A DNA stretch of 64,000 bases from Annona cherimola (lineage: Eukaryota; Streptophyta; Magnoliopsida; Magnoliales; Annonaceae), in NCBI GenBank assembly GCA_030490835.1, contig CM059971.1, forward strand, positions 46,238,012-46,302,011, read 5' to 3'. Shown here piece by piece: positions 1 through 12,003 of this stretch. Numbering within the stretch: the first letter of the stretch is position 1; each line of letters opens with the position of its first letter. The position numbers and the translations under genes are program-made. A model generated the notes under the pieces. It did not search any database. It was not told where the DNA came from and was given only the letters and a program-made list of their open reading frames with translations.

Positions 1-405
1 ACTTGTCAATTTCTTGGAAATATGATGGTTTCATGGTACTCAAGGAAACAAACCAGTGTTGCTCTATCTACTGCGGAGGCCGAATATATAGCCGCCGGAA
101 GCTGTTGTGCCCAACTACTTTGGATGAAACAACAATTAAAAGATTATGGCATTGATTATTTCAATATTCCTATTAAATGTGATAATACAAGTGCTATATG
201 TTTGACTAAGAATCCTGTACTGCATTCAAGAACAAAGCATATAGATGTAAGACATCATTTTATTAGAGAACATGTTGAGAATCATGATATTTGCTTAGAA
301 TATGTGAAAACTGAAGATCAAATTGGTGATATCTTTACCAAACCTCTAGCAAAGGAATCATTTTATAAAATTAGAAATGATATGGGGATGATAGAATTAA
401 ACTAG
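1..405 (+). CDS. pol: Ty1-copia polyprotein, C-terminal RNase H end (partial)
   Basis: This is the last 134 codons of a copia Pol, open from the first base of the window and stopping with TAG at 403-405. It contains the copia RNase H signature STAEAEYIA, the [18 protein letters not shown] block and the terminal segment [11 protein letters not shown]. RNase H removes the RNA template strand during reverse transcription inside the virus-like particle. No frameshift or stop is seen in this portion. It is closely similar to the end of the pol gene at 27661. The upstream protease, integrase and reverse transcriptase lie outside the window. Confidence 0.93.
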   Translation, partial: TCQFLGNMMVSWYSRKQTSVALSTAEAEYIAAGSCCAQLLWMKQQLKDYGIDYFNIPIKCDNTSAICLTKNPVLHSRTKHIDVRHHFIREHVENHDICLEYVKTEDQIGDIFTKPLAKESFYKIRNDMGMIELN

Positions 406-444
406 GAAGAATTAGACAAATCTAATCTAAAAGGAGCCAAGTCG

Positions 445-525
445 ATGAGTCAAGTCGACTCCAGTGAAGTCGACTTGGGAGAAGCGAAGTCGACTTCGCC
501 TAGGGCAAAGTCGACTCCGCGCGCG
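445..525 (+). repeat. AGTCGACT palindrome cluster upstream of Sirevirus ORF3 (copy 1)
   Basis: Four copies of AGTCGACT lie within about 80 bases just after the pol stop, followed by a GC-rich run (GCGCGCGCG). The same palindrome is repeated through the U3 part of this element's LTR. The arrangement recurs at 27709-27885 in the second element with nine copies. It is likely regulatory rather than coding: the reading frame across it ends at 796-798 in this copy before the ORF3 start. Confidence 0.8.
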
Positions 526-530
526 CGACG

Positions 531-790
531 GCTCACCTTCCCCCTTCTCTTTTTCTTCTTCCTCCTCTTTCTTTCTTCTTCCTCCTCTTTCTCCCGCCAT
601 TTCCAGCGACTTTTCTCTTCTCTCCCGGCGATTTCAAATCTCCGGCCAGTGCTCTCTCTCTCTCTCTCCTTTTCCGACAGCCTCTCCGTTTCTCTCTCTC
701 TCTCTCTTTTTCCAACAGCCTCTCCATTTCTCTCTCTTTTACACTGCCCAGTCTTCCTTTTCTCCCATTTTATTTCACAGTCTTTCAAAG
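531..790 (+). repeat. CT-rich leader tract before ORF3
   Basis: A strongly pyrimidine-rich stretch of TTCTTCC, CTCTCT and TTTCTC blocks occupies the space between the palindrome cluster and the ORF3 ATG. Such tracts are common in plant core promoters and 5' leaders. Reading frames on either strand here encode only Ser/Leu-rich or Arg/Glu-rich low-complexity peptides and are not taken as genes. Confidence 0.75.
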
Positions 791-810
791 CTTTCTAAAT
801 TCCCAAACTA

Positions 811-2437
811 ATGGCTCCAAAACCAAGACTCCCAAACCTAGCAGTCTCCAAACCAACACAAAGACCCGTGCCTAGACCTTCAAGGTCAAATACAGAGGAA
901 GAAATTCCTAGGAGACAGAGGACTCCTGCGAAACGAGCCAGAGAGGAACCTTCAACCTCAACGGGTCGAAGGGTTAGATTTCAAACCGCTACCCAATCAT
1001 CAGGTCGAGCTCCGAGGTCGGAAAGTCAACCTCAAAGCTCAAATTCAGGAAGAATCCCGATCACAAAAGGGCGAGTCCTGAAAATGCCCACAACATACTT
1101 CAGAACAGAGCTTCAACACAGTCGCTTCTATAAGCACTTCTACGAGAGAAAGGTATTCATTCCAAAGATTATCAATTTTAAATTTCTCAACGATTATGAA
1201 TTCGATATAGAAGAGTTATTGGATTTTCAAGGATGGATACAGTTGTTAAAGACAGATGAAAGGGTATATCCCGATCTGACAAGGATGTTCTATTATCTGT
1301 GGGATGATAACAATTTTTCAACCTTTGTCAAAGGAACAGAGATGTATTTTGGGACTATGAATAACCAAGATCAGAATGAAGCAATACAGAGAATAGGAAG
1401 AATTTTTTTTAGTTTCATCCGAAGAAGAATCACTTCCCCGAGATCTGACAGTGGAGAAAATATACAATTAGCTAACCAAGAGTAACAAGTATCATGCAGG
1501 AACCAAGTTCCTACACTACATGGATCTTTCTCCACGGCTGAGAGTCCTCCGCTTACTCGTTGCTCACTGCATCTACCCTAAAGGCGGCGGAAGGAATCAG
1601 CTCAACCCACAGGAGGCCATGATTCTATGGAAATTGGTCAACAAGGTTAAGATCAGTCTTCCCAGATTATTCCTAGAAGCCTTGGCATGCAGAAAGGAAA
1701 ATCCGAGAGGTGTTCTACCCTACGGGACTTGGATCACGAGGATCCTAGAATACTTCGAGGTGGATATTGAAGGGGAACCATTTGAAGTCCCTAAAACCAC
1801 AAATGCCATTAATAAGGCATTGCTCCAACGAATGAAGATAAATTTGGAGCAGTTTAAGGATGACAGGATACGAGAAAAGCTGGGCGAACCAGCTCGTGAG
1901 CAAGAAGGCCATGCACAGACTGAGGGGGAGCAGCCTCCCGAGGCACCATCTGCTCCACCCCGAGACGTTCCCGAAGAGCCAGTATCTCCTATGACGCACG
2001 GATCCTACACTCCACAGGGATCTGCTGCACCTGATCGGGCGCCTCCACCGTCATCTCAAGAGGTCACATTACAGAGCATCAAAGAAGAGATATCTGCTCT
2101 ACGAGAGGAAATGGGTCATCAAGAGGATCGAATGACCAGTCTCGTGACCGAGGTTCTCACTGCTATCAATGATATGCATTCCCGACAAGATCGAATCGAT
2201 CGGGAAATGCGTACCATTCGATACCATCTTGCATCAGGGCGTCACAAAAATCGACCCATACCTGAACTTGATCCATTCGATTCAGGATCAGTTCATAGAG
2301 ATCCGACTCCCGCTCCAGTTTCCTCCTTCTATTCCTCTGCTCATGTTCGTCCTATCAAACCCATTCAATCGTCATATCCCATTTCCCAATTTCAATTCAC
2401 CAAATTCTTGGTGATTGAACCATTTTTGAAAGATTGA
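811..2437 (+). pseudogene. Sirevirus ORF3 (putative plant transposon protein domain), broken copy
   Basis: This is the accessory ORF downstream of pol, starting MAPKPRLPNLAV, with the same architecture as the intact copy at 28166-29755: basic Pro/Ser/Arg-rich N-terminus, a central helical domain (FRTELQHSRFY through the LPYGTWITRI segment), an acidic Pro-rich linker and a C-terminal coiled coil near HQEDRMTSL. It is inactivated in two ways. A frameshift lies in a run of eight T at about 1402-1410, after which the original frame ends at 1485. In the continuing frame a TAG at 1469-1471 replaces the GAG of the intact copy. The rest is open from 1520 to a TGA at 2435-2437. The ATG at 811 is chosen because the frame upstream is closed at 796-798. 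Confidence 0.82.
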
Positions 2438-2438
2438 C

Positions 2439-2451
2439 AAAAAGGGGGAGA
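2439..2451 (+). other. Polypurine tract 1, Sirevirus copy 1
   Basis: AAAAAGGGGGAGA directly follows the ORF3 stop. An identical 13-mer lies 269 bases downstream next to the LTR. Multiple identical purine tracts before the 3' LTR are a known Sirevirus trait; this distal one could prime extra plus-strand starts. Confidence 0.85.
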
Positions 2452-2707
2452 TAAAATAAGAATAGAGTTGTTTTTGAGAGTTTTTTTAGAGCATTTTGGG
2501 TCGGGTAGTTTGTATCTAGGTTTCATTTTTGCTTTACAGTGTAATCTGTATTGATTTATGAAATTGATTATGCTCATATATGTGTTTCATGCTTGCTATA
2601 TGTTTCATATTTACTATACTCTGTTTGAAAGTTATGATCTGTTTTGAAAACTATATGAATGTGATTATCTTGAAAGGTACAAGCTCAATTTAGTTTTGTC
2701 AATCATC
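2452..2707 (+). other. Sirevirus 3' untranslated spacer between purine tracts
   Basis: This AT-rich noncoding spacer between the two purine tracts has no ORF or repeat that I can support. It is shorter in the second element (29770-29973) but ends in the same GTCAATCATC before the tract. Confidence 0.7.
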
Positions 2708-2720
2708 AAAAAGGGGGAGA
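2708..2720 (+). other. Polypurine tract 2 (plus-strand primer site), copy 1
   Basis: AAAAAGGGGGAGA is followed by one T and then the LTR start TGTTGGAAAC. This is the expected position of the plus-strand priming tract. Confidence 0.9.
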
Positions 2721-2721
2721 T

Positions 2722-4423
2722 TGTTGGAAACAATGTTTAAAGCAAAACAAAATTGACCAAAGCATGAGTTTTGATGATTAACAAAGTTAAAATTGAGTAT
2801 AAGGTGATTACTGATGATTTTGCTTAATGATTTAAGAAATGAATTAGCCTAGTCGATATCCAAGTCGACTTGGACTTCGACTTAGGATGAAGTCGATCCC
2901 AAAGTCGACTCCATATTCGACTCCAAAACAGACCACACACCAAAATTCAAAATGGAAAGAAAAGCAGGTGAAGTCGCAGGCCAAGTCGACTCCACTTGCA
3001 ACTTGGGTAGCCAAGTCGCAAACGAAGTCGACTCCAACATCGACTTGAGACGGGAAAAACACTCAAGAGCTGATTTTGAGGCACAAAAATGCCGAAGTCG
3101 CAGACGAAGTCGACTCCAGGTGCGACTTGGGTGAAGTCGCAGATGAAGTCGACCCCGAAATCGACTTGAGTTCTTCAATGTCCAAAATACAGACTCAAGC
3201 TCATTTTCAAGATCAACTTGGGATTTTTCAAATTCAAATCAAGGGTATAAGCTCACTATCAACTCAAGTCTCTCAAGTACAAGGCACAACTTCAAACGTA
3301 GTTGAAGATGAAGAAGTTCAAGTCATGAAGACTACTATCAAAAGCAACTAAGACAAGTTCTTCAAGGAGCTTTGCAAATATTAGAAGCCATTTCAGAAGT
3401 AAATGATTCAAGAAGGAAAGCTAAGCAAGCTAGAAGAAATCAAGCAAGGACCAAACAAATTTCAGCACAAGAAAAGGTCAAGTCGCAACCCAAGTCGACT
3501 CCAAGATCGACTTGAGGTCAAGTCTGAAACCAAGTCGACCTAATCTCAGACTTGGAACTGAAGTCGCAAACGAAGTCGACTCCAGTTGCGACTTGGGAAG
3601 CCAAGTCGCAGACGAAGTCGACTCCACCTGCGACTTGGGGAACCAACGTTCGAATTTTTGAATGTTGGAACATTTATTGCGCGCCAACCACTTCTATAAC
3701 GTTCAAATCTTCCCCATTTTATAAATAGACACTCAAGCAAACGAGAATCAATATACTACATTGTCTAAAGAGAGAAAAAAAGTGCAAACAAGAGATCCCA
3801 TTTGCTTTTCTCTAAATTTGAGTGATCTATACATTTTCAAAGGAAGAAAGAGCTTCAAGTTGCAAGTAGCTTCAACGACATACAACCGGTTGCTTCTACA
3901 AGTTCTTCCTCAAGCTCAATCTTGCCTACACAACTATGTAAAGTGTAGATCTTCCTTATTTTCATTACTCTTTGTTATTGGTCTTGGTTTGAGTGTATTG
4001 TAACAAACCAAGACGTTGCAAGTAGAGTTGTGATTGGAGTTGAACTCATCACCTACTTGTATCAAGTGTACAAGCCCTCTAGAGCTAGAATCTAGAAGAG
4101 AGCATAGGCTCTGTTTGTGTATGCCCCCTAGAGCTGGAATCTAGAAGAGAGCGGAGTCTCTAAGTGTATTCGCCGAATACATAGTGGAACCCAAGTCACA
4201 ACGGTGTGTGAGATTGGAAGAGTAGAGTAGGGAGAGGTTACCCGAACCACTATAAATCTTGCCTACTGTTTACCTTATTGCTTTCACTATTTCATTGCTT
4301 TCTATTTGTTTTAATCAAGGGGATTAAGCTTTCAAGGGGTTAAGTTTTAATTTACCGAAGAATTTTATAAGAACCCAATTCACCCATCCCCTCTTGGGTT
4401 TTGCCATTAACTCGGGCCCAACA
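2722..4423 (+). mobile_element. Sirevirus 3' LTR (copy 1), 1702 bp
   Basis: The LTR runs from TGTTGGAAAC to CCCAACA. U3 (about 2850-3640) holds many GTCGAC-centred palindromes alternating with AAGTCGCAGACG-like half sites. A TATA box, TATAAATAG, is at 3720-3728. Downstream, a block containing CTAGAGCTxGAATCTAGAAGAG occurs twice (about 4075-4160), a feature shared with the other copy. Short ORFs within it are translations of the palindromic array and are not genes. Confidence 0.9.
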
Positions 4424-4642
4424 GCAGTCTCATATCTCTACTCTAATTTCCCCTTGCAATTATTAGTTTAATAGGAACACAAACTCAGAATTTCACAACC
4501 CTCGAAAGCAGTTAAGCTAAATAATAATTCTGGTCTACAAATTCTCGTGGGAACGATACTCTACTCACTCTTTATTACTTGACACGGCACGTATACTTAC
4601 GTAAATAGCAAGCATTTTAATAGACATATTCGCAGCTCGTCA
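4424..4642 (+). mobile_element. Athila/Tat-like LTR 3' end, plus orientation
   Basis: This piece is the reverse complement of the LTR ends at 6522 and 61858: it holds the CTCACTCTTTATTACTTGACACG block and ends in GCAGCTCGTCA. It is the part of a plus-oriented LTR lying right of the Sirevirus insertion. It abuts a minus-oriented LTR at 4643. Confidence 0.75.
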
Positions 4643-5542
4643 CCTAACTATCCATCTAATGGAGTTTAGCTCAAAGACATGGCATAAAAATCCAATACAT
4701 CCATAATGAAAGTATCCAGGGAAAACAGAGGAAAGGAAATAGAAAGATGAAGAGAAAACTGGATCTTCGGAGTTTCCACCAACGGAATCGAATCTCCTCT
4801 TCAATCTGTGCTTGAAACGGGTTTCGTTCCTTCTCTGCGTGTCTCTTCCGTCAGGGCTCTATCTTTCGCTCGCGAATCTCTAGGTTTCTATTTATAATAT
4901 TTGATTTGTGCACCACACGTAAAGAAATCCATGCGTATGGATGCGTAGTGGCACCTAGGCGCCAACTCTCTGTATGCTGGGCAACTTAGAAACCTTCCAG
5001 ATTGCTCTAGAAATTGATGCCTTGGCGACCCTCTGGATGCTCCGTGACATGAAAACTCTTCGAGGTGTCTGTATGATCATGCTATGGCGCCTAGGCGCAA
5101 CTACCTGGAAGATTTTGACCTAAAAACTCTTCTAGGTGTGTCTGCATGTTAATGAAGTGGCACCTAGGCGCCCCTAGCTAGCGCCTAGGCGTCAACTCCT
5201 TGGAAGCAATTTGTTGCTTGATGTGCTGGAGATTCTGGCTAAGGCATGTAAGGTGGCGCCTGGGCACCAGCCCACATGCCTCTTGACTTGGTTTTAATCT
5301 GCATCTGGTTCGCCCACATGCCTGTGATTTGCCCGTCCTTCCTGTAAAAATTAAATAAACTAAATAAATGAACTAAAAATGCCTAATTTATACTAAAAAT
5401 GTATAAAACTGTATAATGCTCCTAGAATGCAAAGTGAGTGAAAATTAAGTAAAATGGATGCAAACTAAGCCTAATCTCTTAGACTAACTCGCAAAAATAG
5501 TCTGAAATGGGCCATGATAACTCGCATTTTCATGAGTTATCA
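4643..5542 (-). mobile_element. Athila/Tat-like LTR fragment, minus orientation
   Basis: The fragment begins at CCTAACTATCCATCTAATGG, mid-LTR relative to the copies at 6522 and 61858, and ends with the 28-base terminal hairpin at 5515-5542. It is closer to the LTR at 61858-63373 than to its neighbour at 6522. It contains the TATTTATAA block (TATA box on the minus strand, near 4890) and several CGCCTAGGCGCC-type palindromes between 4955 and 5260. Confidence 0.8.
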
Positions 5543-6521
5543 CACCTCCAAACTTAAATGTTGCTAGTCCTCGAGCAACACATGCAAACAAAATGAATGA
5601 ATGAATGAATGAATTCGGACCCTGTCAACTCAACCTGCTTCCCATTATGCTTCTATCAATCTATTTATCTATTTAACAAGGTCAAGAATAATCTAAACTT
5701 GAAAAATCATCCATTACACAAAACAGGGCATGCATTTTCATTCGGAAACCAAGTTACATATAGATGATAAAATTCTCTAGTACATGGTAATAATTCAACA
5801 TGCTAATTTTCCACTTAATCAGAAGAAATTGATTGAAAAATCAGTGAAAACAGGCGAACCAAGGTTTAAGCTGAACTAACTAGTCAAAGAAAATGATAAT
5901 CATTCACTAGATTCAATTTTTGCCCAACTACACATTCTCCCCTCCCCAAACTTATTGTAAAACTCTCCTCACCATATTTCAGGATATCTGGAGATCTTTT
6001 TTTTTTTTTGCTCCCCTCACCATATTTCAGGGTATCTGGGGAGAATTTTGATTTTAAAGCGTTATTACTATGATTTTCCTTTGGTTTTTTACACGAACCT
6101 TGACATTTGTTAATGTCAAGTCCTGCCTACTCAGCTTAGGTCAATCACTCCCTTTTTATTGTCCTGATGTCTTGGTAGGGGTACTGAACATGCCTGTGTA
6201 GTTTTTGTGAAGTATTACCATTTCTAAACCCATTAATTCCCTTAAAGTACTTGGTTAGCATTCATTTAATTCAATTTTCATCATTTCAGTTCAGAAGATT
6301 GACATATAATTGAATTAGAACAACGTGCTATCAAATTCTTTTGATTCTTTCACATGTCATTTGTAACTTGCTTTTTCACATAGCCCTTAATGAATTTAAT
6401 TTCAAATTAACATTTTTCACAACCGTGCACATTTTCAATAAAATGGATTGAACAAAGATAACTTTCATTAGCATAAGTTGACATAATATGCAATCTAAAC
6501 AAAACATGAAAAACAAACCTA
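5543..6521 (-). other. 3' internal region of an Athila/Tat-like element (noncoding)
   Basis: Next to the LTR is a purine tract on the minus strand (AAGTTTGGAGGTG), as expected 5' of a 3' LTR. The rest is noncoding. It holds an AATG microsatellite near 5592-5615 and a direct repeat of CCTCACCATATTTCAGG (about 5965 and 6017) on either side of a T run. It is cut off at 6521 by another LTR. No ORF with recognisable content is present. Confidence 0.65.
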
Positions 6522-8165
6522 TGTAACGAGCTGCGTATATGTCAATTAGAATGCTCGCTATTTACGCAAGTATACGTGTCGTATCAAGTAATAAAGAGTG
6601 AGTAGAGTATCGTCCCCACGAGGAATTGTTAACCGAAATTATTAATTAGTTAAATTGCTTTCGATGGATGGAAAATTCTGGGTTTGTGATTTAACTAAAC
6701 TAATGATTGCAAAAGTAAGTCAGAGTAGAGATTACGAGACTACTGGATACTAAAAACGAGTTTACTGATTAGGGATGGTAGATGGATAGGTCGGAATCCT
6801 TGAATCTAAACTATATTGCTTTGGTTCTTTTTAATTGGATTGCATATGGATTTACTAGTCCAAGTTCATATATCTTTATATATGTCTTCCAACATTATAT
6901 AAAGCTAATTACACCCTATTTAATTGTTATGTTCCCGTGCCATTAAATAAAGTGAAATTGATAAGTTTATAACTTGTATAATGACTACACAGGGTTTAAC
7001 GATATTTTCCTATTCGTTAAACAACTATCCTTACACAAAGGTAGAAACCTATGCTTTGCACATGGATCTGACAAAGATTTTCCTCTTCCAACGATAAATC
7101 AAGCAATTAAGTCATCTTACAAAGTAGCTAATCTTGTAAAAAGCATTAAATCCACACATGCCAAGGTAAATATACACAATCATATATAAAATCAACTATT
7201 CATTCCTGAATATTCTAAGAACTAAGAAACAATATAGTTTAGAATTCAAATCATCCTAACTATCCATCTAATGGAGGTTTAGTTCAAAGACATGATCTTA
7301 ACATCCAATACATCCATGTAAAAAGTATCCATAAAGGCAGAGAAAGAAAATTAGAAAGAATAAGAGAAAACTATTTTCCGGCGGTTTCCACCAACGGGAC
7401 TTGAATCCTCTCTTCAATCCGGGCTTTAATTTTGATTTCCTCTTTCTTTTGCACTTTAGTTTGTCCTTCGGCTCTCCTACTTCTCTTTTTTTTTGCGCGC
7501 GAACCCCTAGGACTATATATATCTTCCTTTTGTGCAGCTTACGCACTGAAGTATTCGTGTACGAATGCGTATTAGCGCTAACTCCCTGGACTTTTCTGGC
7601 TTGGAACTTCTCATTTACATCTTGTGGTGGGTCATGCCTGGTGCCTGGGCACCACTATCTGGCGCCTAGGCGCCAACTCCCTGGAGGCAATACCTGACTT
7701 ATGGATTCAACATCGTCTGACTTGGGTTTCATGTAGATGAAGTGGCGCCTGGGCGCCTCTAGGTGGCTCCTAGGCGCCAACTCTCTGGAAGCCATGCTGT
7801 AAGCTGTGTGTGTTGAAAACGGCCAAGGCACGTAGGGTGGTGCCTGAGCGCCAATGGTTGGCGCCTAGGCGCCATCCATCTGCCTCTGGTTACCTCAGCT
7901 TGCATTCAACTCGCCCGCTTTGCCTTCATATGTCCCATCCTTCCTGCAAAAGATGGAAAAACTAACTAAATGAACTAAAAATGCCTAAATAATGCTAGAA
8001 ATGCCTAAAAACTACATAATGCTCCTAAAATGCAAAGCAGATGAAAATTAAACTAAATGAATGCAAACTAAGCCTAATCTCTCGAACTAACGCACAAATC
8101 AAGTCTAAAATTGGCCATGATAACTTGCAAAAATACGAGTTATCACTATGGTCGAGAATTATACA
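6522..8165 (-). mobile_element. 3' LTR of the Athila/Tat-like host element
   Basis: On the minus strand the LTR starts TGTATAATTCTCG after a purine tract (RC of CCCCCCAAACTTAAG) and ends at TTACA (6522). The 28-base hairpin lies at 8118-8145, about 20 bases inside the edge. Palindromes of the GGCGCCTAGGCGCC type cluster at about 7630-7880. A TATATATAG sequence near 7513-7523 (minus strand) is a possible TATA box. Short ORFs in it are not credible genes. Confidence 0.75.
8118..8145. repeat. Terminal hairpin of the Athila/Tat-like LTR
   Basis: Ten-base arms TGATAACTTG and CGAGTTATCA flank an eight-base loop. The same 28-base structure with TGATAACTCG arms is found at 5515-5542 and 63346-63373, where it forms the exact LTR edge. 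Confidence 0.8.
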
Positions 8166-8280
8166 CCCCCCAAACTTAAGAGATGCATTGTCCTCAATGC
8201 ATGATGACCTAAGATGACCTAATACAGGAATACAAAGTGAAACAAAATAAACAAATAAAATGAAAAGGACCGAGACTCCC
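8166..8280 (-). other. 3' untranslated region and purine tract after ORF2
   Basis: The minus strand carries CTTAAGTTTGGGGGG immediately before the LTR, the likely plus-strand primer. The remainder between it and the ORF2 stop is AT-rich and shows no other feature. Confidence 0.65.
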
Positions 8281-8412
8281 TCATGAATCGAACTCGGTGG
8301 CGTCCTCGTCCTCGCTCTTGTTGCGGTGCGGCTAGGATAACTGCCTGAAGCAAACTCTGAACTCCGAGGGCGTCGACGGGAAGGGTGGGAGAGTCGATGT
8401 GTCGATGTTGCG
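8281..8412 (-). pseudogene. ORF2 of the host element, C-terminal tail (piece 4 of 4)
   Basis: These 43 codons continue in phase from piece 3 when one copy of the TTGCG duplication is ignored and end at a TGA (8281-8283). The tail is acidic near the stop (KSEDEDATEFDS). One in-frame TAG lies at 8332-8334. The piece begins immediately left of the solo LTR at 8413. Confidence 0.75.
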
Positions 8413-11400
8413 TGTGAAACTCCAACCTATGTAGGACGCAATGGAATGAATTGAACATATATACATGATTTATTTGTGATGAAAATTAATTTTCAATAAT
8501 TTTTGTGAATTATGTCACATTTTGAATTAGGGTTTCTATTGGAAACGGTGATTAAAAATTTAATCGCCGGAGCCCAAAGTGAGTCGGTATGACCCGAAAA
8601 GCTTAATAAGGATTTAATGGTGACAATGTGTCATGAATAATCATGTTAATAATCATGATTTAATTTATGGAGACTAAAATATAATGATGAAATTAAGGTG
8701 AAAAATGATGGAAAATTCATAACTTGACGCCTACAAGGCGGATTTCGATGAAATTTGAAAGGTAAGCTCACAACGATGGGCCCAATATTATGAATAGATT
8801 GGATTAAGGGAATAATGATGGGATTAGGGTGATAATTAATTATTTTTATCCCAAATCCAAAAGATAAATTCAAGTGGTCATAACTTGACGTAGAAACGTC
8901 GGTTTGAGATGAAATTTGAAACGATGGAATAAAATTATGAAATCTATGAGATGAATGGAATGGATTAAGCTAATTATGATGGAAATTTGGTTTCTTAGAG
9001 ATCAAGTAACAAGTTTCTTAAAAGCTAAGTAAAGAAGGGCAATTGTGGACAAGTGGACGGTTTTGATTAAAGCAGATTTTTGGATTTTAAAAAAATTGGT
9101 AAAAAATTATTTTACTTGGCTGTGATTTCACCAGCATATAAGGGGGATAGACATGCATTGAATGGCTATGGAAAATTCCCAGCAAGTGGGGCCCACAACT
9201 GGAAAAAATCCAGCTCTACAAAGGCATTGCACATTCACATGATTTGGGCATTTTGCTAAGTGCTGAAACTTGCACCCCAAGGCAGCAGCTCACGTCCCAG
9301 ATCTAGGCCACCAATGAGGAAGAAAAAAGAAGGAAAAAGAAAGGGGAAAAGGAGGGATTACCAATTAATCAAGTAAGTATATGTTAATCTTGATTTTATG
9401 CCTCAAATCTGGAAGTCATATGATGTTGTAAACTAAAATATGAACGGAATAGTAAATGGATGAATTTTAGATTGAAAATTTTTGGAAAGAATCATGATGG
9501 GGTGATTAAGGAACGAACAAATTTTCTGATTAAAATGATAAGCCAGTTGCAAATTAAAAATCTGAGAAGATTCACCTAAACAGGGTAAACGGGTGACAGG
9601 ATCAGCTATAGAAAAGGATTTTAATAATTTTTATAAAAGGAATTTTGGGCTGAAAATTTTACAGAATATATAATACATATTTAGAGTGAAATTATTAAAA
9701 TAAAAATTAGGTTTTGATGGGTATAAATATACCTAATAATTTACGTGATAAGGCTTTCTGAAAATGGATGTTGCTGTCCAGCAAGGTAAAAATACCAAAA
9801 TAAATATAAATGCTTAATTTTTTTGCTGAAAATATTTATTTTGGTTAATTAATGTATTTATTAATTTATTTTATAAATTTAAGATCAAAACTACTTGATT
9901 TGATATTAATTCAAGATTTTGACATTTCAGTACGCCTGATTTCAGCATATGTGGATAGTTGGAGAAACAAATCAAAAAAATATATGAAACCTATGTAGAA
10001 ATTATCCAAATTGATATATATGTTAATACCCTAAATTTTAATTAATAAAAGTGGGATTATTTTCTGAAAATTCGGATTTATAAATCTGCTTAGGGTTATG
10101 TGTCAAAAGACACGTTAAACGGGTGAAAAATGGGTTCCAAAGTTGTTGTTTTAGAAACCTATGATTAGTGGATTTAAATTCCATAAAAATATCCTAAGTA
10201 CAGTGGTAATTAAGGATAATTATCATGCTGAAATGTGGATTAAATTGCTGACTTCGGAAATTTTATGAAATGTCTCATATATGTGTTGTTAAATGGCTAT
10301 ATGTGAAAGGATAGACATGCATGAGTGGTAAATGACCTATGTAATTTGGTTTTGTGCAAAAATGCATGAAAATATGATAAATTTTGTGAATATATTTCTG
10401 TTTAGAATTCCATGATGTTAATCTCAAATTTTGGGATTAATTAATGAGGCTTAAGGCGACCACGTGTGCTTAAAATGAGCACCGATGTGTGAATTTTAGA
10501 AAAGGAGTGAAAACTAGCTTAAGGAAGGTAATAAGCCATTAAATAATAATTATTAAATAATTATTATGTGATTGAGTGATTACCCTACTTAGGGGACTAA
10601 ATGTGATGTGCAGTAGCCCATATAATGCACAAGCATGTGCTATACGGGCATAACGACTTAAGAAGTCGAAGGAATCATGTATGTTAATGAAAATGGGTTG
10701 GAAAACTGAGTTGAATGCAAGCAAAGGAAATATATGAATGTTATATCATTCTTATATGTATAGGCAAAGGGATAAGTGAAACGGGAAGTTAAGCAAGCAA
10801 GGTAAGCAAGCAGCTTTCTAAATGATTTTGGTTTTCATTACCAGGTATTTAAGGATGGTCATTCCTTGTCCATATGAGTATTGAAATGTTTATTTCTATT
10901 GAAATAAATGATTGCTTATGGTTTCGCAATTATGCATGAAATGTGTTGAAATATGAGTTTATAGATGTTTCATTGAAACGGTGTTTAAAGAGGGATGCTG
11001 CAAAGAATTCTCCACATGAGAATGACAAGTTCCATGTGTAAGAGGGTATATAATGCCGGGGTGACTAAAAGTCATGCATGGAATGGAAATCAAGTAGACT
11101 AGTCGAGGTAGAAAGTGGACAAGGAGTCCCCCTTGACGTCGCCAAGTCGGAAAGGACCGGCGAGGTTGGCTAGTCGAGGTAGTAAGTGGACAATGAGTCC
11201 CCCTTGACGTTGCCAAGTCGGTAGGTCCGGCGCCAAGGATGGAAAGGAACATGTCATGAAAGAGGGTTCCCCGTGCTAGCGTACCGTCACATGAAGGATA
11301 ATGTCATCAATGGAAATGATGAATTTGCACATCCAATGTTTATGAAATGTTTACGAATGGTGAATGATTTTCATGGAATGTTCATGAAAGGTTTATGAAA

Positions 11401-12003
11401 AAGTTTCTGCTCCGCAGGTAATTGATCACTTTCTAAGTGTCTCTACTAAATTGAGGGAAATGTTTTTAAAGAATGTTGCTTTCAAAATGAATTGCATGAA
11501 AACCCTAAGCTTGCTTACTGAGTTATCACTCACTTTTTGTTTTTCAAACCCAAAGACAGGTGGAAGGAAAGAGGCAAGGAGCATAGGTGGAGATTCAAGG
11601 ATGAATTAATTTCCATAAGTACCTGTAAATGAATCTAAGGGTTGAATGATTATATGAATATTAACAATTAAATTGTTATTCGATGTTGTAGAAGAATTAT
11701 GCTATGTTTTATGCCTATGGATTGGCGCAAAATTTTTACGGGTAAATACTAAGGCATGAAATATCATGATATGGTTAATTATGAAGATTATGAGATGACA
11801 TGTGTAACTCTCAAATGATATAATGGCCTAAAATGGAATTTGATGGAAATAGAATGTATAAATGATATAAATTCCTAAGGAGTTAGGATTAACTAGATAA
11901 ATATCCGTTAAAACCCACTGTGTGACGGGGCATCAATCCTGATCACGTTTACCAGCCAAACGATCTTGAGGTAAGGTTGTGACGTTCGGGCTGGGGCGCC
12001 ACA
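8413..12003 (+). mobile_element. Solo LTR, Tekay-like long LTR (3591 bp)
   Basis: It runs TGTGAAACTCC to GGGGCGCCACA and is flanked by TTGCG on both sides (8408-8412 and 12004-12008). Its end is shared with the other TGTGAAAC LTRs in the window. TATAAG at 9137, a GTAAGT donor at 9373 and a CAG acceptor ending at 11559 follow the order seen in the related LTRs. A 71-bp unit with TCCCCCTTGACG and GCCAAGTCGG is tandemly doubled at about 11101-11235. No ORF is supported; the paired partner LTR and internal region were lost, presumably by LTR-LTR recombination. Confidence 0.9.

Larger units (their letters stand above)
1..4423 (+). mobile_element. Sirevirus-type Ty1-copia retrotransposon, 3' part (copy 1)
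   Basis: The window opens inside the pol gene of a copia element and runs through RNase H, a third ORF, two identical purine tracts and a 1702-bp 3' LTR ending in CAACA. Organisation and sequence match the complete copy at 20997-31717, but the LTR differs at many sites, so this is another subfamily member. The five bases after the LTR (GCAGT, 4424-4428) would be the target duplication; the left copy is outside the window. It sits inside an Athila/Tat-like LTR. Sirevirus assignment rests on a third ORF after pol and multiple AAAAAGGGGGAGA tracts before the 3' LTR, both recognised traits of that lineage. Confidence 0.9.

Noticed and set aside
450..788. Arg/Glu-rich ORF on the minus strand
   Set aside because: It is the complement of a CT-rich microsatellite-like tract; low complexity and no conservation as protein.
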